From Mesorhizobium sp. CU3 (GTDB lineage Bacteria > Pseudomonadota > Alphaproteobacteria > Rhizobiales > Rhizobiaceae), in contig NZ_VFWX01000022.1 in NCBI RefSeq assembly GCF_006442965.1, positions 1 through 64,000 on the forward strand: a stretch of DNA of 64,000 nucleotides, in the 5' to 3' direction. This document shows positions 41,619-49,465 of this stretch, piece by piece. Within the stretch, counting starts at the first letter, position 1; the number at the start of each line of letters is the position of its first letter. A program made the translations under genes and the position numbers. Under the pieces are notes generated by a model. The model did not search any database. It saw nothing but the letters and a program-made list of their open reading frames with translations, and was not told the DNA's origin.

Positions 41619-42905
41619 TCAGCCGCCGAACATGCCGAGCAGCTTCTTCTTCAGCTTCGAGACGGTGCCCTGGTCGGCGTCGGCCGCCTGCTGCGGCTGA
41701 GCCGGCGTGGGCTCGACACCCGCGGTGACGACCGGCTGCTGGGCAGCCTGCTTGGCGGCTTCCTTTTCAGCCAATGCCTGAGCTTTCGCGGCCTCCTTGG
41801 CGGCCTTGGCCGCCTCGATCGCCGCGACGCGCTGCTCCTCGGCCTTGCGCTTGGCCTCCTTCTCGGCGTCGAGCGCGGCCATCTTGCGGCCGGCAGGCGA
41901 ATCGATGCGGCCCATGCGGGTCGTCTCGGTCACCGAACCGTCGGCGTTCATCGACGGCGGGTCGATCGGCACACGCTCGCCGCGGGCGCGGCGCTTCGAC
42001 CAGTCGGAAACGATGCTGGCTTCCTTGACGCCGGCAATGGTCGGCTTCGGCGGCGGATTGCTCGAATTCACGGCCGAATTGAAGGCCGCATCGTAGCTCT
42101 TCTCGTAATTGGCGTAGGCGACTTTCAGCGAGTCCGGCTGCGTCGTCGCCGGGCACGGGCCGGTCGGGTTGAAGGCGGTGCCCTCGGGCGCGACCTGGTT
42201 GAAGACGTAGCGCTTTTCGCAAACGTCGACTTTCGGCGGCACCTTGGTGATCTCGAAATTGTCGTAGCCGACCTTCAGCATCTTCCAGAACTCGTAATTC
42301 GGGTCGTTGCGATAGCGCGCCATGTTGGCGGCGGTCATGCGGAAGGGGAAGGCCTGGATCTGGAACTCGGTCTGGCCGCCCTGGAAGGCGTCGCGGCCGA
42401 AGGCATAAATCTGCTCGATCTGCGCATCCGTCATCGAATAGCAGCCCGACGACGAGCAGGCGCCGTGCACCATCAGGTTCTGGCCCGTGCGGCCATTGGC
42501 GCGGTCATAGGCATTGGGAAAGCCGATGTTGAAGGACAGATGGTAGCTCGAGCGCGGGTTCATCTGCGACGGCCGCACCGTGTAGAAGCCCTCCGGCGCC
42601 TGGCGGTCGCCCTCGGTGTATTTCGGGCCTAGCTTGCCCGACCATTTGCAGATGTCGTAGGTGGCAACGAGATCGTAGCGGCCGTTGGTCTTGGCCTTCC
42701 AGATCTCCAGCTTGCCTTCTTCCTTGAAGATGCGCGCCATCACCGAGGAGGTGCGCACCATGCCCTTGGCCTGCATGTCGGCAAGGATCTTGTCCGGCAG
42801 CGGCTTGTTGGCCTCCGGCGCAAAATCCTTCATCGACGAATCGTTGCAGCCGGCGACGCCGATCGCGGCAATCAGGACTCCGGTGCGGGCAAGCTTGGCA
42901 AACAT
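41619..42905 (-). CDS. L,D-transpeptidase family lipoprotein (YkuD/YafK type)
   Basis: The 428-residue protein starts at ATG 42905 (MFAKLARTGVLIAAIGVAGCNDSS), a lipoprotein signal with a VAGC lipobox. The YkuD-type domain has YDICKWSGKLGPK and the active-site segment MVHGACSSSGCYSM. After about residue 260 comes an Ala/Lys/Glu-rich coiled-coil tail ending in KLKKKLLGMFGG. It is anchored in a membrane and likely modifies peptidoglycan. The N-terminal extension from 42971 is not supported. Confidence 0.85.
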   Translation of the reverse strand: MFAKLARTGVLIAAIGVAGCNDSSMKDFAPEANKPLPDKILADMQAKGMVRTSSVMARIFKEEGKLEIWKAKTNGRYDLVATYDICKWSGKLGPKYTEGDRQAPEGFYTVRPSQMNPRSSYHLSFNIGFPNAYDRANGRTGQNLMVHGACSSSGCYSMTDAQIEQIYAFGRDAFQGGQTEFQIQAFPFRMTAANMARYRNDPNYEFWKMLKVGYDNFEITKVPPKVDVCEKRYVFNQVAPEGTAFNPTGPCPATTQPDSLKVAYANYEKSYDAAFNSAVNSSNPPPKPTIAGVKEASIVSDWSKRRARGERVPIDPPSMNADGSVTETTRMGRIDSPAGRKMAALDAEKEAKRKAEEQRVAAIEAAKAAKEAAKAQALAEKEAAKQAAQQPVVTAGVEPTPAQPQQAADADQGTVSKLKKKLLGMFGG

Positions 42906-43176
42906 CGGTACGGCTATGTCTTTTCTCTCGGGCCAACGGCTCCCGGCATTGCCGGCCCGCAGGCTGAACACCAGTGGACCGTAAGCCCGTTAACCTTGAA
43001 ATTTCCTTACCGCAAGCCTCGACCGGAAATCCGGGCCAACCCCTCGCGACAATCCCATTGAGCCGAATGCGGCGGCATTTTTGTGGCGGAATCTTGCCCG
43101 GCCGCCACTTTGCCGTGTGCTGGCCGGCACAGTTCCAGGGCGATTATACGTTTTGGCAGCTCCAGATTGGCGCAGA

Positions 43177-43311
43177 CTAGACTATGTCGCCACCCTCGTC
43201 ATTGCCGTCGGCATTGCCATCGTCCGCCGGCGGCTGGGAACTCGCTTGTTGAGCCGTCAGCGTTTGCAGGCGGGCCGCCTTGACCAGCGTGGGTTTCTCG
43301 TATTTCGCCAT
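43177..43311 (-). CDS. Lasso-leader-like RiPP precursor peptide (44 residues)
   Basis: This gene is very short. It starts at ATG 43311 with a strong AGGGGGA box seven bases upstream and ends at TAG 43177. The first 20 residues, MAKYEKPTLVKAARLQTLTA, fit the lasso-peptide leader pattern Y-x2-P-x-L-x3-G-x5-T except that Ala13 replaces Gly. The remaining 24 residues are acidic (ADDGNADGNDEGGDIV at the end). No cyclase, leader peptidase or RRE protein is nearby, so the maturation enzymes must be elsewhere or the leader is used by another system. Similar stand-alone precursors occur in Mesorhizobium as far as I recall. It could alternatively be a small regulatory protein. Confidence 0.65.
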   Translation of the reverse strand: MAKYEKPTLVKAARLQTLTAQQASSQPPADDGNADGNDEGGDIV

Positions 43312-43454
43312 CTCAAATCCCCCTGAAACGAAAAGCTTAATTAGCAGCCGTTAAAGCGGGGTGTCTATCGCGACCCTGGCCCAAAGCACGGGATGGGCCA
43401 GAGCGTTTTACCGTTTCATGGAAACGGCGAACCGCTCTATCTCTTTGTTTTTAC

Positions 43455-43520
43455 GCAATTTCGCACGGAGGGCGACGGCGAAGTCGCCGCGCCTGACCGC
43501 TCACGTTCTTCCTGGAATTG
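43455..43520. repeat. Diverged palindromic repeat related to the 42-bp family
   Basis: Ends GCAATTTCG...GGAATTG match the outer arms of the 42-bp element at 58033 and 61003, but the centre is longer and holds a GGCGACGGCGAAGTCGCC hairpin. It lies just after the accA stop. Confidence 0.5.
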
Positions 43521-43522
43521 CT

Positions 43523-44473
43523 CTAGAGGCTGCGACCCATCGCCAGGTATTTCTCGCGGCGCTGCTCGCGGAAATCGGTGTTGGCGCCGGCAAAGTCCTT
43601 CATCGTCTTGGCGATGAGGTCGCCGGTCGAGGCGATCACCGTTTCCGGGGCGCGCTGGGCGCCGCCCATCGGCTCGGGAACGATGGCGTCGATGATCTTC
43701 ATTTCCAGAAGATCCTGCGCGGTGATCTTCATGTTGGTCGCTGCATCCTTGGAACGGGTGGTGTCGCGCCACAGGATCGAGGCCGCACCCTCCGGCGAGA
43801 TCACCGAATAGATGGCGTGTTCCAGCATGTAGACGCGGTTGGCGGTGGCGATGGCGATGGCGCCGCCGGAGCCGCCTTCGCCGATGACCACCGAGATCGA
43901 TGGCACTTTCAGCGACAGGCAGGCCGACGTCGAGCGGGCGATGGCCTCGGCCTGGCCGCGCTCCTCGGCGCCGACGCCGGGATAGGCGCCGGCAGTGTCG
44001 ACCAGCGTCAAAAGCGGGATCTGGAAGCGGTCGGCGAGTTCCATCAGGCGCACCGCCTTGCGGTAGCCCTCGGGCCGCACCGAGCCGAAATTGTGCTTGA
44101 TGCGGCTCGCCGTGTCGGAGCCTTTTTCCTGGCCGATCACCGCGACGGGCTCGCCGCGGAAGCGCGCAAAGCCGCCGACGATCGCCTGGTCGTCGCCGAA
44201 ATTGCGGTCGCCGGCCAAGGGCGTGAAGTCGGTGAACAGGCCCTTGATGTAGTCGACGCAATGCGGGCGGTCCGGATGGCGCGCGACCTGCACCTTCTGC
44301 CAGGGCGTGAGCGCCTTGTAGAGGTCGCGCAATGCGTCGCGCGAGCGCTTCTCCAGCCTGCTGATCTCCTCCGCGACATCGACGGCCTCGCCATTCTCGG
44401 CAAGCTTCTTCAGCTCAAGGATCTTGAGCTCCAGATCCTGCACCGGCTTTTCGAAGTCGAGGTAGTTATACAT
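43523..44473 (-). CDS. accA: Acetyl-CoA carboxylase carboxyltransferase subunit alpha
   Basis: The 316-residue protein starts at ATG 44473 (MYNYLDFEKPVQDLELKILELKKL), the normal N-terminus of AccA; the upstream start 44557 adds an unlikely tail. It contains GRKKGSDTASRIKHNFG-like and GEGGSGGAIAIATANRVYMLEHAIYSVISPEGAASILW segments typical of the carboxyltransferase. With AccD and biotin carboxyl carrier it makes malonyl-CoA. It lies downstream of xerD. Confidence 0.96.
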   Translation of the reverse strand: MYNYLDFEKPVQDLELKILELKKLAENGEAVDVAEEISRLEKRSRDALRDLYKALTPWQKVQVARHPDRPHCVDYIKGLFTDFTPLAGDRNFGDDQAIVGGFARFRGEPVAVIGQEKGSDTASRIKHNFGSVRPEGYRKAVRLMELADRFQIPLLTLVDTAGAYPGVGAEERGQAEAIARSTSACLSLKVPSISVVIGEGGSGGAIAIATANRVYMLEHAIYSVISPEGAASILWRDTTRSKDAATNMKITAQDLLEMKIIDAIVPEPMGGAQRAPETVIASTGDLIAKTMKDFAGANTDFREQRREKYLAMGRSL

Positions 44474-44572
44474 GCTTGAGCGGACCGATCCGTCGGAAGG
44501 CAAGGACTGGCGGAACCGCTGAAATGCCGGCTCCGGGCGGTGGAACGTCGCCCTCACATAGCGATATGAGGC

Positions 44573-45487
44573 CTAGTCGGCAAGCGGATGATGATCGTTG
44601 ACCAGCCGCACCAGCCGCTCTTCCAGCACATGGGTGTAGATCTGGGTCGTCGAGATGTCGGCATGGCCAAGAAGCTGTTGCACCGCTCTGAGGTCGGCGC
44701 CGTTCTGCAGGAGATGGCTGGCAAAAGCATGTCGAAGCACGTGCGGCGAGATTTTTGCCGACGAGATCCCCGAACGCGCGGCCAACCCCTTGAGATCGCG
44801 GGCGAAAACCTGGCGGGAAAGATGGCCGCTGTCTGAGGAGGCCGGAAAGAGGAACGGGCTTTCGGCAAAGGCCGGGCGCTCGGCCCTGGCGGCAAGCCAG
44901 GCGCGCATGGCGGTTCGCGCCTTGGTCGACAGCGGCACCATGCGTTCCTTGTCACCCTTGCCGCGCACCATGAAGAAACGGTCGTCGCGCAGCGCCACCG
45001 TCACCGGCAGGCCGACCAGTTCCGAGACGCGCAGGCCGGTGGCGTAGAGCACCTCGACCAGCGCATGCAGGCGCAACGCCGCCGTCCGGTCGCCGTCAGG
45101 CCCGGAATCTGACGCTTCCTGGGCCGCGCGGTCGAGCAGGCGGCCGGTCTCCGCCTCGCTCATTGTCTTGGGCAGCGGCCTGCCCTTCTTCGGGCTGTCC
45201 AGCGTGCCGGTCGGGTCGTCGCCGCGCAGGTTTTCGGCATAGAGGAATTTGAAGAACTGGCGGATCGCCGACAGTTTGCGCGCCTGCGTGGTCGTCGCGA
45301 AATCTCTGGCTGCGATATCGTCGAGATAGGCGCGGATGGCGGATGCGTCCGCCGTCGCCAGCCCGCCGCCGATCGCTTCGGAGGCATCCTCCAGGTCGCG
45401 GCGATAGGAGGCGAGCGTGTTTTCCGCCGCGCCGCGCTCGGCGCTCATCATTTCGAGGAAGGCTTCGATGCGGGCGGCGCTGTTCAT
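44573..45487 (-). CDS. xerD: Site-specific tyrosine recombinase XerD
   Basis: The 304-residue protein has the SAM-like N-terminal domain (IEAFLEMMSAERGAAENTLASYRRDL). The catalytic set is complete: Arg in GLRVSELVGL, Lys in VRGKGDKERMVPL, HVLRHAFASHLL, LGHADISTTQIYTHV (His and the nucleophile Tyr). Start at ATG 45487. It resolves chromosome dimers at dif with XerC. The housekeeping context (accA) favours XerD over a phage integrase. Confidence 0.93.
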   Translation of the reverse strand: MNSAARIEAFLEMMSAERGAAENTLASYRRDLEDASEAIGGGLATADASAIRAYLDDIAARDFATTTQARKLSAIRQFFKFLYAENLRGDDPTGTLDSPKKGRPLPKTMSEAETGRLLDRAAQEASDSGPDGDRTAALRLHALVEVLYATGLRVSELVGLPVTVALRDDRFFMVRGKGDKERMVPLSTKARTAMRAWLAARAERPAFAESPFLFPASSDSGHLSRQVFARDLKGLAARSGISSAKISPHVLRHAFASHLLQNGADLRAVQQLLGHADISTTQIYTHVLEERLVRLVNDHHPLAD

Positions 45488-45497
45488 CAGGCCGAGG

Positions 45498-45650
45498 TCA
45501 GTTTTTCTTGGGGTTGAGCTTTTCGGCGGGAATGCGCACGCTAATCTCCGCCTTCTTCGGTTCGACGAACATCGCCAGTGCGAACATCGCGCCATAGGCG
45601 ATGCCGGCCAGAACCGCCAGCGTCACGACAAACCGAAACAAAGTCGGCAT
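45498..45650 (-). CDS. 50-residue conserved-looking single-pass membrane protein
   Basis: The frame from ATG 45650 reads MPTLFRFVVTLAVLAGIAYGAMFALAMFV, a transmembrane helix, followed by EPKKAEISVRIPAEKLNPKKN. It is directly upstream of xerD with 10 bases between. The basic C-terminal tail and the position next to xerD suggest a real small gene, but its function is unknown. Confidence 0.65.
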   Translation of the reverse strand: MPTLFRFVVTLAVLAGIAYGAMFALAMFVEPKKAEISVRIPAEKLNPKKN

Positions 45651-45841
45651 TCAATTTTTGCCCCGTCGTCTTGTTCTGCGATTCCAGCCCCTGTGCCCTT
45701 ATGGGACGCCAATCCGGCCAATTCAAGGACCAAGCATGTTCGCCCCCGGCTTAGGGCCAAAGCCGGCCACGGCGCGGTTGCCGCTGCCCTGCTTGACGCA
45801 AACTGGCTTTTGATGTCGATACGGCGCAAAGGGGTCCGTTG

Positions 45842-46453
45842 ATGAACGCATCGCCAGCAAATCCGCCGGACGAAGGCCGTGTCGCGCTGCTCGAACAACT
45901 CGGCAGCCGCTCGATCGTCTTCGTCGGCCTCATGGGCGCCGGCAAGACGGCGGTCGGCCGCAAGGTGGCGGCGATGCTGTCGCTGCCGTTCATGGACAGC
46001 GACCATGAAATCGAAACAGTCTCGCGCATGACGATAGCGGAATTGTTCGAGCGCTATGGCGAGCCGGAATTCCGCGCGCTGGAGCAGCGGGTGATCCTGC
46101 GCTTGCTGGAAAACGGCCCGCAGGTGCTGTCGACCGGCGGCGGCGCCTTCATGAACGCGCAAACGCGCGAAGCGATCGCCGCGCATGGCGTTTCGGTATG
46201 GCTGAAGGCCGATCTAGACCTCTTGATGGAACGGGTTTCGAAGAAGCCGAACCGGCCGCTTCTGAAAAACGCCGATCCGCGCGGCGTGCTGGAGCGGCTG
46301 ATGGGCGAGCGCTATCCGGTCTACGCCACAGCAGACCTGACAGTGCCGACGCGCGACGATCGTAAGGAGGTCATCGCCGGCGAAGTGATCAGTGCGGTTT
46401 GCGCCCATCTGGGCATCGCCGCGATCGCGACCAGCGACGAGGTGGGACCGTGA
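45842..46453 (+). CDS. aroK: Shikimate kinase
   Basis: The 203-residue protein has Walker A GLMGAGKTAVGRKVA, DSDHEIE for shikimate binding, GEPEFRALEQRV and LSTGGGAF, and RPLL in the lid. It converts shikimate to shikimate 3-phosphate. It overlaps aroB by GTGA. Confidence 0.95.
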   Translation: MNASPANPPDEGRVALLEQLGSRSIVFVGLMGAGKTAVGRKVAAMLSLPFMDSDHEIETVSRMTIAELFERYGEPEFRALEQRVILRLLENGPQVLSTGGGAFMNAQTREAIAAHGVSVWLKADLDLLMERVSKKPNRPLLKNADPRGVLERLMGERYPVYATADLTVPTRDDRKEVIAGEVISAVCAHLGIAAIATSDEVGP

Positions 46454-47574
46454 GCGAAGCGGTGAAGGTCGAGGTCGGGCTCGGCGAGCGCGCCTATGAC
46501 ATTTTGATCGGCGCCGGACTGCTGGCACGCTCGGGCGAGGAGATCGCGCGCCGGCTGCCCGGCACTCGCGCCGCCATCGTCACCGACGAGAATGTCGCGG
46601 CCGCGCATCTCGAAAAGCTGAAGGCCGGGCTTGAAAAAGGCGACATCCAGTCGGCCGTCATCACCCTGCCGGCGGGCGAGAAGACCAAAAGCTTCGAACA
46701 TCTGGAAGAAGTGGTCGATGGCGTGCTCGCGGCAAAACTCGAGCGCCGCGATACCGTGATTGCGCTCGGCGGCGGCGTCATCGGCGATCTCGCGGGCTTT
46801 GCCTCCGGCATCGTGCGGCGCGGCATGAATTTCGTGCAGATCCCGACCTCGCTGCTGGCGCAGGTCGATTCCTCCGTCGGCGGCAAGACCGGCATCAACA
46901 GCGCCCGCGGCAAGAACCTGGTCGGCGTCTTCCATCAGCCCAAGCTGGTGCTCGCCGACACCGGCGTGCTTGACACGCTGCCGATCCGCGAGTTCCGCGC
47001 CGGCTATGCCGAGCTTGCCAAATACGGGCTGATCGACCGCCCGGCCTTCTTCGCCTGGCTGGAGCAGAACTGGCAGGATGTGTTCGCCGGGGGTCCGGCG
47101 CGCGTCGCGGCGATCGCCGAGGCCTGCCGCGCCAAGGCCGACGTCGTCGCCCGCGACGAGTTCGAGACCGGCGATCGCGCCCTGCTCAATCTCGGCCACA
47201 CGTTCGGCCACGCGCTGGAAGCCGCTACGCGCTATGACGGCGCGCGCCTCGTCCATGGCGAAGGCGTCGCCATCGGCATGGCGCTGGCGCACCGCTTTTC
47301 GGCGCGGCTCAATTTGGCGAGCCCGGACGATGCAAATCGTGTCGAGGCGCATCTGCGCGCCGTCGGCCTCCCTTGGCGGATGAGCGATATTCCCGGCGAA
47401 TTGCCGGATGCCGAAGCGTTGCTCGGTTTCATCACCCAGGACAAGAAGGTGTCGCGCGGCGCGCTAACCTTCATCCTGACGCGTGGCATCGGACAGGCTT
47501 TTATCGCCAAGGACGTGCCGCCGTCGGAGGTTTTGACCTTCCTGAAGGCGAGCCATTCGGGAGGCTCGGCATGA
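46450..47574 (+). CDS. aroB: 3-dehydroquinate synthase
   Basis: The 374-residue protein starts at GTG 46450 in GTGA, four bases over the aroK stop. It has TLPAGEKTKSFEHLEEVVDG, GGGVIGDLAGFASGIVRRGMNFVQIPTSLLAQVDSSVGGKTGINS (NAD and substrate region) and NLGHTFGHALEA with the zinc ligands. It catalyses step two of the shikimate pathway; aroK does step five. Confidence 0.95.
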   Translation: MSEAVKVEVGLGERAYDILIGAGLLARSGEEIARRLPGTRAAIVTDENVAAAHLEKLKAGLEKGDIQSAVITLPAGEKTKSFEHLEEVVDGVLAAKLERRDTVIALGGGVIGDLAGFASGIVRRGMNFVQIPTSLLAQVDSSVGGKTGINSARGKNLVGVFHQPKLVLADTGVLDTLPIREFRAGYAELAKYGLIDRPAFFAWLEQNWQDVFAGGPARVAAIAEACRAKADVVARDEFETGDRALLNLGHTFGHALEAATRYDGARLVHGEGVAIGMALAHRFSARLNLASPDDANRVEAHLRAVGLPWRMSDIPGELPDAEALLGFITQDKKVSRGALTFILTRGIGQAFIAKDVPPSEVLTFLKASHSGGSA

Positions 47575-47584
47575 GCCGTTCCAG

Positions 47585-48466
47585 ATGATCGACGCCGGCT
47601 GGATCGTCGCCGCCGTCTTCGCCGCCATCGTGCTTCTGGCGCTTCTGCTGCGCACGCGCCTGCTCGCCGCCTTCGGCTACAGGCTGCAGCCGGTTGAGGC
47701 GAAGCGGGCGGAGCAGACGGCACAGACGGACGAGGATCCCCGCCGCGAGAGTTCCTCGCCGCAGGAGCCGCGCAATCGCCTCGAAGGGTTGTTCGACCTC
47801 GAAGAGCTCGAAGTCTCCGACATCATGGTCCACCGCACCAATATGCGCTCGGTCAATGCCGACAACGCGCCGGAAGCGGTGGTGCGCGAGATCCTGACCA
47901 GCCCGCACACCCGCATGCCGCTCTGGAAAGGCTCGCTCGACAACATCGTCGGCGTGCTGCACGCCAAGGATCTGCTGAGAGCCCTGAACGAGGTCGGCAA
48001 CGATTTCTCGCGGATCGACGTGATGAAGATCGCAGCAAAGCCGTGGTTCGTGCCCGACACCACCACCTTGCAGGAACAGCTCAACGCCTTCCTGCGCCGC
48101 AAGACGCATTTCGCCATCGTCGTCGACGAATATGGCGAGGTGGAAGGGCTGGTGACGCTCGAAGACATCATCGAAGAGATCGTCGGCGAGATCGCCGACG
48201 AGCACGATGTCGACATGCAGGGCGTCAAGAAGGAAGCGGACGGCTCGGTGGTCGTCGACGGCACCGTGCCGATCCGCGATCTCAACCGCGCGCTCGACTG
48301 GGACCTGCCCGACGAGGAGGCGACGACGATTGCCGGCCTTGTCATCCACGAGACGCAGTCGATCCCGGAGGAGAAGCAGGCTTTTACCTTTCACGGCAAG
48401 CGTTTCGTGGTGATGAAGCGCGAGAAGAACCGCATCGCCAGGCTGCGCATCAGGCCGGTCGTTTAG
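47585..48466 (+). CDS. CBS-domain protein of the HlyC/CorC family, lacking DUF21
   Basis: The 293-residue protein has one N-terminal transmembrane helix (WIVAAVFAAIVLLALLL). It is followed by a linker, two CBS repeats (VSDIMVHRTNMRSVNADNAPEAVVREILTS... and VMKIAAKPWFVPDTTTLQEQLNAFLRRKTHFAIVVDEYGEVEGLVTLEDIIEEIVGEIADEHD), and the C-terminal CorC_HlyC domain ending in AGLVIHETQSIPEEKQAFTFHGKRFVVMKREKNRI. The membrane DUF21 part common in this position in rhizobia is replaced by a single helix. It may regulate ion transport by binding adenosine nucleotides. Confidence 0.88.
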   Translation: MIDAGWIVAAVFAAIVLLALLLRTRLLAAFGYRLQPVEAKRAEQTAQTDEDPRRESSSPQEPRNRLEGLFDLEELEVSDIMVHRTNMRSVNADNAPEAVVREILTSPHTRMPLWKGSLDNIVGVLHAKDLLRALNEVGNDFSRIDVMKIAAKPWFVPDTTTLQEQLNAFLRRKTHFAIVVDEYGEVEGLVTLEDIIEEIVGEIADEHDVDMQGVKKEADGSVVVDGTVPIRDLNRALDWDLPDEEATTIAGLVIHETQSIPEEKQAFTFHGKRFVVMKREKNRIARLRIRPVV

Positions 48467-48544
48467 GGTACCTTACCAATCCTTCATTGGAACTCCGCCG
48501 CCCAGCGGTGCATTTTGCAGCCCGGCGACGTGGAGAGAACGACG

Positions 48545-49345
48545 ATGATCGATCGGCGAACCTTGCTTCTGGCCTCGATGGCTGCGCTGCTTCCGGCCGG
48601 GGCGTTGGCGGCCCGGGATCGGCCATCGCCCGTCACCCTCGATTACGGACCTGCCAAGCTCGACATCTACGCGCCTGACGGCGCGAAGAACCTGCCGGTG
48701 GCGTTTTTCGTGCATGGCGGCGCCTGGATGTTCGGCAAGCGCAGCCAGGTCGGGGCGAAACCCGCCTTCCTGCTCGCCAACGGCTTCGTGTTCGTCTCGA
48801 TCGACTATCGCATGCTGCCCGAGGCCGATGTCGCGACCCAGGCCGGCGATGTCGAGAAGGCCTATGCCTATGTGCGCGCCAACATCGCCCGCTATGGCGG
48901 CAACCCGAACCGCATCGCCGGCATGGGCCACTCGGCCGGTTGCCACCTGATCGCGCTCACCGGCATGCGCGGCGGATTGCCGGGCGTTGCCGCGCTCGTG
49001 CTCGACGACACCAGGGCCTATGATCTGGCCGCGCTGTCGAAGGATGGCGGCATGGTGGGGGCCTATGCGCGGGTCTTTTCCGATCCTTCGCAATGGGCGG
49101 CCTTGTCGCCGGCGAGCCATGTCGACGGCAAGAAGCACCCACCGACCTTCATCGCCTATTCACGCGCCCCTGGCCGCGGCGAGGAGTCGAAAGCCTTCGC
49201 CGAGCGCCTGCGCGCCACCGGCACCGCGGTCACGCTGTTCGACGGCAGCGCCTACACGCACATGTCGATCAATGGCGATTTCGGCACGGACGGCGACGCG
49301 CTGACGGTCAAGGTGATGGCGTTTTTGAAGGCGAATGTCGGCTGA
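48545..49345 (+). CDS. Secreted alpha/beta hydrolase (esterase/lipase or formamidase-like)
   Basis: The 266-residue protein starts at ATG 48545 (MIDRRTLLLASMAALLPAGALAA, twin-Arg-poor Sec-type signal). It has HGGAWMFG for the oxyanion hole, nucleophile elbow GHSAGCH, and the catalytic His in AYTHMSIN. The fold is that of small esterases of the kynurenine-formamidase/carboxylesterase type. Its substrate is unknown. Confidence 0.82.
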   Translation: MIDRRTLLLASMAALLPAGALAARDRPSPVTLDYGPAKLDIYAPDGAKNLPVAFFVHGGAWMFGKRSQVGAKPAFLLANGFVFVSIDYRMLPEADVATQAGDVEKAYAYVRANIARYGGNPNRIAGMGHSAGCHLIALTGMRGGLPGVAALVLDDTRAYDLAALSKDGGMVGAYARVFSDPSQWAALSPASHVDGKKHPPTFIAYSRAPGRGEESKAFAERLRATGTAVTLFDGSAYTHMSINGDFGTDGDALTVKVMAFLKANVG

Positions 49346-49465
49346 CAGCCGAGCAGACGAAGCTGGGTCGCGTCCCCGGCCTGGATCACGTCAAAGACGG
49401 CGACAGCGTATTGCGGCGTGGAGGCATACGGGCTCAATTGCTCTTCGACACAGAGGGGTAATTGC

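Noticed and set aside
43177..43311. Complete lasso-peptide biosynthetic cluster
   Set aside because: Only the precursor-like gene is present. The flanking genes are an L,D-transpeptidase and accA, not cyclase or peptidase.
44573..45487. Tyrosine recombinase as a sign of a mobile element
   Set aside because: The protein looks like XerD, lies in housekeeping context next to accA, and no attachment repeats or phage genes are nearby.
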